Below, piece by piece: positions 1 through 11,604 of a DNA stretch of 64,000 bases (within the stretch, counting starts at the first letter, position 1; the number at the start of each line of letters is the position of its first letter). Under the pieces are notes generated by a model that was given only the letters and a program-made list of their open reading frames with translations, did not search any database and was not told the DNA's origin. The translations under genes and the position numbers were made by a program. Source of the stretch: Planoprotostelium fungivorum (Eukaryota > Evosea > Variosea > Cavosteliida > Cavosteliaceae); assembly GCA_003024175.1 (NCBI GenBank), contig MDYQ01000026.1, positions 1 through 64,000 of the forward strand, written 5' to 3'.

Positions 1-41
1 AACAAGTTGATTCGTGTTTATACAGCGCCTTTGATGTCCAG

Positions 42-3014
42 CTACTCTAGCTCTAATTCAAAGGGGAAAACAAAATTGGGGGGTTTGGTGTCTCCGTACT
101 TGAACGGTCCGAAGAATCTCGTGTACACGATCCTCGTTGACTTGTGTGCAAACAGCTTCGACTTCTCTTCGTTGATTCCTCTCAGCATCTCTTGGAATCC
201 ATTCAGATTCTCTGCCATCTGGCTTGACTTGACGCCTGAGGGGTACTTTCCCTTCAAATGGCCTAAATCTACCGGACAGAATAATTTGGTCACCAACTAC
301 CTCTCATTAGTTTTCTCTTTGTTTCTTCTCGTCTCACGTTGGAGTACAATCCGCTCATCTCTTTCTCTGTTCGATAGATGTACCACTCTTGGGTACCAAA
401 TGTGACGCGTATGTTGAGTGCCTGTCTCTTTCAATTTTTCGAAAGGTTTTGTTCCCTCACCACTGGTTTCTGGCTCGACACTCCCTCGACGAAGATCTGA
501 CTGGGTGATTGGGCTGGATCTTCAAGGTTGTTCACTGATGGACCCGCCTGTATCATTCAGTCGCTCGTTCAAATGGATGATCGATCTCCTCACCTTGACC
601 CTCATGGCGTTCGTCAGATTCTTGATCTTCTCTTGAGCGTACTGCTTATCCTGCTGTCTCTCTTTCTCCCTCTCTATGGCCGCCTTTCTCTTTTCGTTCG
701 GCAGTGCATTCTGATCGATGGCTCCGTTCATTTTCACCGCCGTGGTCCAGTAGTTGTTCTCGTCTGAACGAATGTCATTCATCTGAGAATCATCATACAT
801 TCATCTCACCGGGACCACTGGTTCGGAACGAATAGGTTCTGCTCTCAAGAATGATTTGGAATGATTTTCGCTCCTTTCTGTCAACCACAATGATTGCATT
901 CTTCAGTGAGAATGTTTCTGCCGCTACCAGATTCTAATTGTTCATCAGATGGATGACTCTCTCGTGACAGCGTGATCCGATTCTTCAATATGAGGTGGCA
1001 GGAAGTGAAGGAATTTCAATCACCTGATCGTAAATGGTGACGCGGCCATTCTCGATCATACATGACCTCTTCTCCCAAGCCACTGTAGACTCATCCTTCG
1101 TCTCTTGACCGACCACCTCCGGAGCTGTGATCATCAGATGACTCTCCTCTGACCGATGGTTCACCCCATTCCAGCACGCCCTTCATCACCAGAGAACCGT
1201 CGATCCAATTCAGATCTCTCGGAATCCTCAACGTGGACTTGGTGATGTTCTCCGGCATACCGATGGATGCTCCTGTCATTCGTTCAGCCTCACGAGAAGA
1301 TTTCCTCTCACTCGAATTCATCTTCTTCAGCTGCGGATTCGGAAAGAATTTTCTGTCTATAGCAGGAGAACCCAGTGACGTGGCATATTTGTTCGCCGCC
1401 ACTTGCTTGTTCTGTTCTCCTCATCAGCCTGACCGATCGCATCGTGATCATGATCATCACCTCCGAATCATACATCGCGCCTTGCTTCCCACGGATGTCT
1501 CTCGTGTCAAACTGCAGAAATGAATCTCGAAATTTGCTTCCATGCTTCACCTGTCGAGTTGAAATGGCGATTCTGCCTCTGTCTGATTTTTGGTTGATGG
1601 ATGGTCTGGCGTGTGACCAGTTGATGGGTGGTGTGGTGTGGTGTCTTCTCATCGTGGGATCCTTCTTGAAGATTTGCTTTGCCAGGGGACGTGACTTGAT
1701 CTCGTGCTGTTGTCTCATCAATGCGAGTCAAACGATGATGAGTGGTCTCACGTATGCAGATTCGCTCTGCGTGGACTTTCTCAGATCTTCTTCCTGTCAT
1801 TCAATTTCAGCTCCTCATCTGAAGCATCATCATCACCTCCGATGGCTCTACTGGCTCCTCTTCAACCTTTTCATACTCCTCGTATTCTTCTTGATATTCA
1901 CTCTCTTGGTATTCCCCTTCGTGATATCCTTCCTCGTATCCTTCGTAATACTCTTCGTTCCCTCCTCCATATTCCTCTCCTGCATATTCCTCTCCTGCGT
2001 ATTCCTCTCCTGCATATTCCTCTCCTGCATACTCCTGGTATGTGTATTGCTCTTCCATCATCTCGATGATGGGGATGGGTGTTGCCTGTGATTTGACGGG
2101 AACGAACAGTCGATTGTTCGATTGAATTGAGTCGTCTCGAGTAGAGACTGGCGTGCGTGGTATTCCGTGGGGAGTGTCGTAACACTTCTCCAAATCATCA
2201 TAGCTCTGTCTCTGTCATTGGGCTGCATGGCTTCTGCTCTCACCTTCGATTGTCTGAACAGTCGATTGTTACTCTTTGAATTCACAGATGATGGTGAGGG
2301 TGTGTTTGATGATGTCTCTGATGGCGATGACTTGTTGAATGGGGCTCGGCTTGGGGCTGGTGAACTGATCGGTAGAGGTAAATTTGTCGGTGGTGGTGGT
2401 GGTAGATTGGGTGGCGGTGGTGGAATTCTGGAGGGAGATGATGACATACTCGGTGGAGTATGAGAATATGTGTGGATCGGTGCCGGGAATTTCGAGAGAG
2501 ATGCGTTGTTCGGTGGCGGTGAGGGCACTCGTAACGGAGCAGCATTTAGTATTGGTGGAGGTATTCTAGTTGAGACGGGTGGAGGTGGAGGAATCCTTGA
2601 TGATAATGTGGGTGATGTGGGTCGAACAGAAGGAGCAGGCTGATTCGGTGGAGGCGGAGGGATCCTACCCGTCTGAGGGGATGCTACGCTCGGCGGAGGA
2701 GGCGGTACCCTTGATGTGCTCGAAATCACACTCGATGGTTGCGCTGGCGCTCGGTTTGGTGGAGTCCCTGCATTAGGAAGTGGTGGGGGTACTCGATTCA
2801 GTGATGGGGAAGTGGAACCATTTGATGGGGATGATCCTAAAGTTGGTGGAAGAGGAGGTATTCTGATGGACTGAGAAACAGTGTTGGCATGTATGCCGTT
2901 CAGAGATGGTCCAATCCTTGTGGGAAAATGAGATTGATTTGTTGGAGATCCAGAATTCGGTGGCGTGGGAGGGGCGCGCCCAGGAGGTCTAGGTGGCAGT
3001 CGCCCACTCTCCAT
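42..3014 (-). CDS. Proline-rich protein with PH and PX-like domains
   Basis: Exons can be joined in frame through 38-45 nt GT-AG introns into one gene. The N-terminal third (from ATG at 3014 to about 2200) is low-complexity proline-rich sequence with many PPPPP runs, the usual ligands of SH3, WW and profilin. Next comes a Tyr/Glu-rich acidic stretch with four AGEEY repeats, then a basic segment. A PH domain follows at about 1220-660: it opens with MKGVLEWGE, continues TVAWEKRSCMIENGRVTIYD and closes with ENNYWTTAVKMNGAI, the helix with its conserved Trp. A Glu/Lys-rich helix comes next, and the last exons (about 420-90) look like a PX domain (TFGTQEWYIYRTEKEMSGLY, then a KYPSG segment and a NGFQEML helix). 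PH plus PX points to phosphoinositide membrane binding; the proline region suggests an actin or SH3-linked adaptor. The PH call is good, the PX call is weaker, and no named orthologue is recognised. Confidence 0.6.
1969..2028 (-). repeat. 15-bp coding minisatellite, 4 copies (AGEEY)
   Basis: Four consecutive 15-bp units lie in frame in the PH/PX gene and encode AGEEY on the minus strand. One unit has a single silent change. The neighbouring Tyr/Glu-rich sequence (EEYYEGYEEG and similar) looks like older, decayed copies of the same expansion. Confidence 0.85.
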
Positions 3015-3527
3015 CGATGGAATCTATATAATATGTCTAACTCTTTCTACGAGTGCCGGCTGTCGCTTCTTTTCTCCGATCCGAGAATCTCGCCGCGGCT
3101 TCTCGATCTCTAAAATGGACTCGAGTTTGTGTCTGTTCACCAGGAGAGGGTTTCTCTCAGGTCGAGATTCTGAGCTTTGACTCACCTGACCCTCCTACGA
3201 CAATACCGCGATGCAAATGCCAAAATACGGGAAGTCTATATCTGCCCCCCGACCTTTGTCGAGTGTTCGTGGCCCCAGATGGCCGAAAAGGGGTGCTCAC
3301 GACGGGAATTTCTGAGTTTGGACGTCAGCACGTATTTTCAGGCAGTTCCAGCATCAGTGCCGAAGACTGAGAAGAGATTGTGAGGGATCGACATCAGAGA
3401 TTGCTGAGCAGCCATTTGGACGAGCACTATCGAAGTGATGAAATGGTGAAATGCTGCAATAATTCATGTCCGCGATGGCCCGTTGTATTCTGGTACCTGA
3501 CGGATTTCGGAAGAACATCAGCATCCG
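3015..3527. other. Divergent intergenic region, no firm gene
   Basis: This lies between the start of the PH/PX gene (minus) and the chosen start of the GRAM-RhoGAP gene (plus), so it probably holds both promoters and 5' leaders. Short open stretches on the plus strand (for example 3177-3383 and about 3371-3540) look partly coding and might be upstream exons of the RhoGAP gene. I could not join them in frame to the GRAM exons. Confidence 0.4.
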
Positions 3528-5525
3528 ATGAACTCGCCACCACAAGGTGAACCTAGATTGGTGGCGGAATGCGGACACAACAAGTACCATCAACCGAATA
3601 TTCGGTTTGCCAAAGAATCAGCCTTATTGGCTCGTATCTTTCCTACCGTCTACCATAACGATTACATCTTTGCTGGTGAGAATGTAAACTCAGCCTTCAC
3701 ATCGAGTCACTCACACTTTCATCAGTGGTCCCGTGTTACAGCGCCGGAAAGCTGTACACTGCGGTGAACGGAGCTGTATACATCGGTTTCAAACACATCT
3801 ATTATGTCTCTGCTCTCCTCAGTCTTACGAGAGTGAGTTGATGACTTCCATCCACATCATCCATTTGAATCGGCAAGTAATCGCATCGCCATTGAATCAT
3901 CTTTAGATGTGTTGGGCTTACGAGGATATGGGTACCATGGTCAAGAAAGACGGTAATGTCTTAGAATGCATGGTCCTAGGGTTCCGAGATCGTATCATCG
4001 TTCAAGAAGGGTACTCTCCGTTTGATTACACCAGACTGACATCAAAACAGAAACGCGAAGCCCCTAGAACCCATGACAATCACTCGAGACAACATGGCCA
4101 GCCTGACGTTCGGCTCAGTGAAACACGTGGAGTTTGTCTACCGTCTCATCCAATACCTGTGGAAGAAGCCACGGAAGGAGGTAGATGATGACCATGATGG
4201 GATGCCATGTTGATGTTCTTAGGTCTTCCACAGCGATACCAAGTATGTGAATTGGCGGGACGGTCTGATGAGCGTCTTATACGAGAACAAGAACCGAAAG
4301 ATGAGCATGGCCTTCCATGAGTTCAGACACGAGTCGACCGTATTAGAAGACGTCCCCACCATCTTTGGAGAGGACACGGCTGATACCATCGCGGGGAAGT
4401 TATATCTATCCAGTAAAGACCACCTCTACTTCAAGGGAAAACTATCGGGCCAGACATTTAAAGTCTGCATCGGGTTGAACGACGTCGCCTCCATCGAGAA
4501 GGTGAGAGGATGGAATGATCGTTGGGCTGAGACGAAACAGAAGGAGGGAGGGATACTCGAAGTGACGACCAACGATACGAACAAGGTGAGGGGAGAGATG
4601 ATTCGAGGCTGAGAGATGCAGGTTCACTTTGTACTCAAGGGAACGCACGGAACATCACAGGCTCCGCTGTTGGATTATTTCTACGAGGAAGTCACGTGGT
4701 ACTACAACCTTCTCATGTCTAAGACGAGGGTATACGGTGTACCTCTCTCGAAGGTGAGGAGGGAGAGCTGATGGTGATTGATTGAAATCAGTTGTGCGGA
4801 GAAGAGCCTTATCACTTGCCCAAAGTGGTGGTCGCTCTCAGTGATTACATCAAGAAGAACTGCCTGAAAGACGAGGGAATCTTCAGAGTGGCGGCCAGCA
4901 GGGCGGACATCATCAAGGCACAGAATCTCATCGACCACGGTCACCCCATCACCGATCAGGTATTTCTATTTCTATTTGTACATCCTCTCCTCTCCTTATT
5001 TCGTCTCTCTCGTTGACGAGAGAACAGATGTTGTCACAAGATTATTTAGCACCCGATCTGTTGAAGAAGTTCTTCCGTGACTTACCCAAGACGGTATTTG
5101 GATCCGAGTTATTCGTCTTCTTTGCTTCCATGTGGGAGGCAAAAGGTGGGGACGAGACACGATCGCAATGTTGATGATGAGCAGTGTCTGGTGTGGTCAC
5201 AGACGAAGAAGTGATGAACGGAATAGAATCCAAGATGAAGCTCCTGGGGAGGCGTGAATCACTCCTCATGGCACATCTGGCTGAGTTGGCAGACCTGGTG
5301 ACGCAGCACAGTGATGTGAACAAGATGAACCTGCAGGTGAGAGGAGAGAGACAAACGAGAGGCTGAGTGACTCAGAATGTATGTATTGTATGGGGTCCCC
5401 TCTTGTTCCGTTCAGATGATAACATTGGAGGTGATAAGACTGATTCCATCAAGCGGACCGTCTACCTTACAGAATTATTACAATTCCTTGTCATGCATCG
5501 GAAACGGCTTGTTCATGCTGAATAG
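3528..5525 (+). CDS. GRAM-domain RhoGAP protein
   Basis: A GTPase-activating protein for Rho-family GTPases with N-terminal lipid-binding modules. From ATG 3528 the exons join as MNSPPQ-ESALLARIFPTVY, then a GRAM/PH-like domain (CYSAGKLYTAVNGAVYIGF, YLW) over about 3600-4180. A second GRAM-like segment follows at about 4330-4500 (GKLYLSSKDHLYFKGKLSGQ). The RhoGAP domain runs from about 4620 to 5525. VPLSK and LPKVVVALSDYIKK lead into DEGIFRVAAS, which carries the catalytic arginine finger; LLKKFFRDLPKTVF supplies the conserved lysine/arginine helix; NVCIVWGPLLF is the last core helix. The usual Asn of the GPN motif is Leu here, which may change activity or specificity. The stop TAG is at 5523-5525. 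The start is the best in-frame ATG, but an extra upstream exon cannot be excluded. Confidence 0.8.
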
Positions 5526-5840
5526 ACAATCCTCTGTCTGCTTTGTCTTCTTCTACCATATTATCTAGAAACAAAAGAATGCATTGGGTAATGTTTATTT
5601 AACAGGTGGTAATGCATCTTTTCTGTGTTTGCCATTCCCTCGCAACTTGAACAGATGGAGGTATTTATCATTCATTTATTATGAACGTACAGCTGCATTG
5701 ACCTGATGTGATATTCCAGTAACAATTTGCAGATAAAAGAGAGAATCATACAAGACATATATTTGTACACGAAAGAGGAGCCCAAAATGGGAAGACGTCA
5801 GTTGTGAATCGCACTAGAAGTCAACTGCCTTGCATGTCAG

Positions 5841-7791
5841 TCAGGAGCGATCGCAGTGAGACTGATTCACCTTTGAACCAAAGAAAGCTGAATGAACAGA
5901 CTTGACACAATCGAGAGCTGAGGAAGAGTCGACCAGGAGAGCGATGGACCTTCCACCGTGTCCGTAACACACAGCGTAGAATCGAGTCCCTGGGACCATA
6001 CTGGAGAAGAGCTTTCCAATGTTCTGGGGCTTGGTGGCCAAGTGATCACCGATGATGACTACGATGGATAGATTCTTGATCACGATTGGATTGGACACCT
6101 GCATCTATCAGCATGATGGTGCGATGCGATCATCACAGATGAGACGATGCGACGATCATCGACGGAGATGATGAACGATGACGTCATTCACCTGCTTCTT
6201 CAGCCGCTCCAATTCAAACTCTCTCTCTAGACATTGAGAGCAATCGGAAATGGCCGAATCATCTAACGCAACGAGGACAGAGCGATCAGAGGACCCCTGC
6301 ACCGATAGCTTCGGTTGATGGCTGGAATTACTGATGGCCTTGAAGAACCTCTGACTCGCCGTGTGATCCAATGATGTACCCTCCATCTTGAGCAACCCTA
6401 TGTTATCGATACTCGAGAGACCTCTGATCGGCCAATCTTCGTGTACCTATCACGCATTCAGGAACGAGAGGGTCGAAAAAGTGAAGACGATCATGATGAT
6501 CGAGATGGAGATGATGAGAAGGTACCTCCGGCATGGGTTCGATGAGCATACCCCTTGCCGTTGGGTTGATCAAACTTCTGATCTGTATGGGAATTTGACT
6601 CTTCGAAGCCACAGCCAAGGCAGACGGCTGGACGAAATTGGCGCCGAAATAAGAGAACTCCCGAGCTTCTTCGTAACTCATCGAAGGGATCAGTATCGCC
6701 TCGGGCACCTGTTTCTCTCAGCTCTCGTCTCATTCGTTCCCCCTTCACCTTCAGAGGATCGGCAGAGAAGACACCAGGAAGATTTGTGAAGATCTGAATG
6801 CGCGATACACCCAGAGCTACACCCAACAAGCTGGCCGTGAAGTCACTCCCGTGGGCTCCATATTCGGCGGCTTTCTCTACGTCGACCAACTCTGTCCACT
6901 TTCAGTCTCTGATGATGTGACGAACTCGATGATGGTCGCTCACCATCAGAAGAGACGACGACGGGTATACCGCGTTGATTGTTCAGAGTAGAGAAATACT
7001 TTCGCGCTTTGTTGGATGATTTGCTCACGTCCACTGCATCGTGATGAGGATCACGCTACAGATGGGAGGTCACCTGTCTTGTGGGCGGCGGTGTCTTGGT
7101 TCACCAGAAATTCTCTAGCGTTGATGACGTAAGCCTCTCTCTCATTGTATAATAGTGCTTCGGTTAATAATATCCCTGCGATCTGTCGATTGGTCAATAC
7201 GTGAATCCATCATAGGAGATGGAAGATGTGCGGATGAATCGCGCCAAATGACATACCTGATCTGCTTTGGATGAAATCTCGTAGAGAGTCTGTGGTGTGT
7301 GAGCACCAACCCAATGGAGTCCCTGGAACAGATCCTTCAATTGGCTCAAGATCATTTCCACTCTTTCCATGATCCTCTCTCTCTTCCCTTCTGGAAACAA
7401 ACTCTCAACGACGGTATGATGACGTTGGCAATAGCTCTTGAACTGGTCTTCATGGCTCTCACTTCCAGAGATGGCAGAGCTGTTCACTTGGTTAGCACGA
7501 CGAGTTAATGTAAGGATCTCACTCTGCGATGCTCAAAAGTTGCTTGTGTGCTTGTTTGAACGCAGAGACGATGACTATGTATGGTAATCCGTCCCCACGG
7601 TTTTTAGGCGCTGGTGATCCTGGACGATCCCCTTCTCTTTCGATTCTGTCTTTCAAGATGTTGACCATCTGTTTCACCGTCTCGGCGGATAACTCTAATG
7701 AAGAGCCATCGAACTTGATTATTTCCCATACGATGGCCATGATGATGTCCTGTGTTCTATCTTGATATTGACTCTCTCGTTGCTGCATCAT
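5841..7791 (-). CDS. Aspartokinase-like protein with ACT domains, divergent active site
   Basis: Aspartate kinase phosphorylates L-aspartate, the first step to Lys, Thr and Met. The N-terminal exon (ATG at 7791 or 7788) gives WEIIKFDGSSLELSAETVKQ and YIVIVSAFKQ, the place of the family motif KFGGTS. The middle exons give EREAYVINAREFLV, RGIPVVVSS and GSDFTASLLGVALG, then IFTNLPGVFSADPLKV and MSYEEAREFSYFGA, all in family order. Two ACT-type regulatory segments close the protein (LLKMEGTSL... and SIVVIIGDHLA...). Two catalytic motifs differ from the consensus: KFGGTS reads KFDGSS, and the usual TTLGRGGSD loop is replaced by AEYGAHGSD. The fold assignment is firm; catalytic activity is uncertain. 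Dictyostelids are thought to lack this pathway, so presence here could mean retention or transfer. Confidence 0.85.
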
Positions 7792-7961
7792 AATGAGAAG
7801 ATGCAGATGGAGGTATGTGTGAAGACAAGTGTAGGTGTGACGAGAATCGAAAGGTAAACCTGAGAGATTGTATATTTAAGAAGATGCTCGTCGTCGGCTC
7901 AGGGAAATGCTGAGTCCCACTGACAGGACAAAATCTCTGCAGCATGCGATATCTGCGTGAC

Positions 7962-8259
7962 TCATCTACAAATGAAAACGTAATGAAATATTGACGCTAT
8001 CTCTATGTAATTTATTCGCGGTTGATCAAGAGGCACCGGGGCAAAGAAGACAGATGAAGACATCACATCTCTTCTTCCGTCCTGTTGAAGAGTTAGAAGA
8101 TGAAATAATGAGTTGTACGCACCCGAAAGATAACTTTGCGGGAGGAGAACCAAAACCCCTTCGATAATTACCGATGTGGAAATTGCTCAAGTCAACTGCC
8201 TCCGCTGATCTTGATCTATCTACAAGTGGCGACATCGTGGGACTCCCTACTGGTTCCAT
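7962..8259 (-). CDS. Small hypothetical protein
   Basis: ATG at 8259 opens MEPVGSPTMSPLVDRSRSAE. One intron near 8125-8076 allows an in-frame join to DVMSSSVFFAPVPLDQPR and a stop at 7962, for about 80 residues. No domain is recognised. It sits between the RasGEF 3' end and the aspartokinase 5' end, all on the minus strand. It could be an independent short gene or a misread leader of the aspartokinase gene. Confidence 0.3.
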
Positions 8260-8504
8260 TCAGTCCATGCCTGCGCACATTACGCACCAGGAGATCTGGC
8301 AACATGCCATGATTTGGAGGGAGATCGATGGTCATCCGAGGAGGGTGAGATGACACTAGTGAGGGGTCTAGGAATGGGTCTGGCTTCCGTTTTCTTCAGC
8401 TCTTCCGCGCTGTTGACTTGATAAATCCCCTTCGTTCCCTTCCTCTCCCTCCCCTCACTCTCTTCTATCCCAGATGCTCTCTGTCCTCTCTTCAGTTCTC
8501 TTCT

Positions 8505-11301
8505 TCAATGACGAATCACCTTTCTATCGTAAAACTTTGGTTGTAAGAATCCCGTGAGAGAGAAGAAAGACTTCTTCCTTGGCTTCTGGGGGCTGATGGG
8601 TGGCTGAACGGAGGGTAGAGTCTCTCTCCTGGGCTCTTTCGGTGTGGGTGGTTCCACCAGCAGAGAGGCCTTATAGCACTCGTCTTCGTCTGGTTCTTCC
8701 TCTTTCTCTCCGTGTAACAAGGCGTGGACCATCTTGTCTCTCGTCAGGTGACTGTACGGTGTCTTCTGAAACAACAAAATGTCCTACATGTGTGTGAGAA
8801 GGAGATGGACACGTGGATCACCTTCAACACGGAGGCAACTTTTCCGCATTTTTCAAAATTGATGAGATCTCCGATTCGATCTGGATGGATCTCTTCGATG
8901 ATCGTCAGATCGCTCAAGTAGATCCCTGTCTACGTCATCACACGTCATCACACGTCATAGCTCTCTCACCTAGGTAGGGTATGCAGGGTCGGCTGATATC
9001 ACGCCTCCTCAGGATCTGTCTCAAGTTCAAGTGACTTCCCTCGGGTGAGTACGTGTCCACCAGCCTCTGAAATTTTCTTTGGTGCTCCTCGTCTAATTTC
9101 TGTTTCAACGTCAATTCATCGCTGAGTGAAAATCAAACGACTCACCGACCACGTTGTACGCAATCTCCCGATGAATCCGGTACGTAAACCGAGGACGATG
9201 GCCAACAGTGCATTGTAGCTGTTTAATTCTTCCAGGTGTTCTACGACCTATCGATGGTGAGCACTCGTGGGATAAAGGACATCACCTGGATGAAGTGACA
9301 GACCAACATGGCTCTCAGCTCGATGTCTTGCTCGTGAACGATGGTGCTACCGACCATATTTAAACTGACCTTCACTCCTTCAGTCGATCGATCATCGATG
9401 AAACAAATATAACATCCACATCTCCTTTGATGTGATTCATCGATGGACTCACTCGATTGAAGCGACGGATGACATTCATGACATTGGGTGCCCTGTGTTG
9501 CTTCGTCTTCTTACTCCATGGTAGCCCGTGAAACTCTTTCATCTCCATCATTCTGAACAATCCGTGATCGATAAGGGTCATCTGCTCGGCGATGGTCTCG
9601 GGAGGTATACTTAACAATCGGTTGATGTAGTTTGTCTGTGGAAACATCGGCAGCTCCAGTACGAACGGCTCTAACTTCGGCTCTTCTCTCTATTCATCGT
9701 TATCGTCGATTTCATTCTCCTCTCACCTTTCGATGCACGATCTTAATGATCGTGTTGGCTGCCGTCTGAAGGGGATCAGTTGTGGTGTGTGGGGATGTAA
9801 CGTACCTCCATGCTGAGCTTCATGGTCTTCTCTGCGAAAGTCAAGAGACGAGACTGCATCTCTTGTTCGTCTCGAAAATCCCACCAATAGTCTTCGAGCC
9901 ACCGTTTGAGTACATTAAACACTCTGCACTCTCTCACTCTCGTCCTTCTCATCTGGTTCACCTCAATCGTACCGGTTTCACTAACGAAGAGACAAACACT
10001 TCTCTTTCTGATTCACTCATTGATGGTGGGACTTCTATACAATATCTATCGATGTGAGTTGAGGTGTGAGGTGATGAAATTTACCTCTCAATGAGGAAAT
10101 CTAAAAAGACTTCCGGGGTACAGAAATTACGATACGTAATCAAAAATTGATCCGCGAAAAAAGGATCTAGAAGAGATGAGAGGGCGTCATCATCATGAAA
10201 GGAGACATCACGAGAGTAGAGTAGAGACTCACCTATGAATTTAGGATAAGTCAGTCTCTCTACCACTTTGATCACTGTTCCCGCCTTCATCGTTGTTCCA
10301 TCATCTATCATCATCAGCCACCGTGACGACACAGAAGAGAGAATCTCACCATCGTAGATGATGTTATCTGGCGTATCTGGTGAAGAGAAGACGTGAGAGT
10401 GAGGTATCTTCGTCATCAGCTCTTCCATCTTCCTCTCCACGATGATCGACGCGGGTCTTCCGAAATCTTCCACTTGAGAGCGATTCACCAGACTGTTTGG
10501 AATCGACTGCGATCGATCAGCACACATCATCATCTGTAATCATCTCACCGCACTGCGACTCCTTCTTCCAGTAGATGAGCTGTTGGGGTGTGAGAAGATG
10601 TCTTGCAGGAGGATGTGTGTCTCTCACCTCGAATCTGATCGCTGCTTTCGGATGTAATCACCGCTCCTGTAGATCTCATCTTCTGAATATGAGCTGGCGC
10701 TGACATCCGCAGAGGAAGACCAAGAGGCGGTATCGAATCGTTGGACGTATGATTCCGGTACCACACCGATCTATGATTGATGATTGAGAGATTGACTCAT
10801 CAGCAGATTCTCACCTCTGCATTTGTGACTTTTTGTACTTTAAGCCAAGAATTTGGACAAGAGTCCAGAACTCTGACAACGTCACCTCGACTCAAGCTGA
10901 TGTCTGTATCTCCTGAAGACATTTGCTGTCCAGTGGCTTGATAATCCCATATGGCAGTAGCCAAATCGTGAACAGTTGAATGGAGAGAGCTAAGCAGGGT
11001 GTAACTGTCGTCTGATAGCTCCGAATCCAAAAATGACATTGGAACCACGCCCGGAGAGCGGTCAGGAATGGGATTCAAGTTCTTCTCGTCTGTCACAAAG
11101 ACTATTGATACCCAGGAATTTGGACAGAGCTCTTGAATGATCACTACATCCCCTTTCTTCATATCCACATCTGTGATGCCAGTAGACATTCGGATACCTT
11201 TGGCTTGATAATCATGACGGGCAGTTGCAATCGATCCAACCTAATCTCTGTCAAATGTGCGCCAACGGCTCCTCCACCTTGAGCTCCGCATCTATATCCA
11301 T
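8505..11301 (-). CDS. SH3-SH3-RasGEF (CDC25-type Ras exchange factor)
   Basis: Catalyses GDP/GTP exchange on Ras-family GTPases. The short first exon MDIDAELK (ATG at 11301) joins across a 38-nt intron to an SH3 domain (ATARHDYQAKGIRMSTG, GDVVIIQELCPNSWVSI). A second, similar SH3 follows (ATAIWDYQATGQQMSSGD, RGDVVRVLDSCPNSWLKV). The RasGEF N-terminal module is at about 10,330-10,080 (TVIKVVERLTYPKF, ADQFLITYRNFCTPEVFLDF). The catalytic CDC25 domain spans about 9,650-8,800 (PPETIAEQMTLIDHGLFRMM, ELNSYNALLAIVLGLRTGFI, GRLRTTW, GIYLSDLTIIEE). The tail is Pro/Lys-rich with SPQKPRKKSFFSLTGF. The two SH3 domains resemble each other more than typical pairs do, which suggests internal duplication. 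Confidence 0.85.
8932..8959. repeat. 10-bp short tandem repeat, nearly 3 copies
   Basis: ACGTCATCAC is repeated in tandem, with the third copy incomplete, inside a RasGEF intron. The ACGTCA core resembles a CRE/bZIP half site, but intronic position and simple tandem structure favour a chance microsatellite. Confidence 0.7.
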
Positions 11302-11604
11302 TGTTTGTCTCAGTTAGCGTTCTCCTTGTGTCCTCGTTGTCTCACGCATGGACTCCTCAGAGTATAGCAACTGTTGTCCGCCTCAGTATACTGGTAACCT
11401 GTCGCCTTAGCCTCATTGTAGTCTCCTCTTCATTTCCGTCGGAATCTAAACGTTCGTATCATCACTCAATTCCCTCTTACATCTCTATTATCATGACACA
11501 AGAGACTAATACAAGAAGAGAAGAGAATCAAACAAGTTTATCGACACATCAGCAACATCTCTTCCAAGTATTAATAGATCTCTATCTCTCAGACGTGTGC
11601 ATCA

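Noticed and set aside
1375-2091. Long plus-strand open frame (238 codons) with hydrophobic text
   Set aside because: It is the antisense shadow of the PH/PX gene; its repeated FLSC/ILPR patterns are the complement of the AGEEY repeats.
2167-2463. Glycine-rich plus-strand frame
   Set aside because: The Gly-rich text is the reverse of the polyproline coding region on the minus strand.
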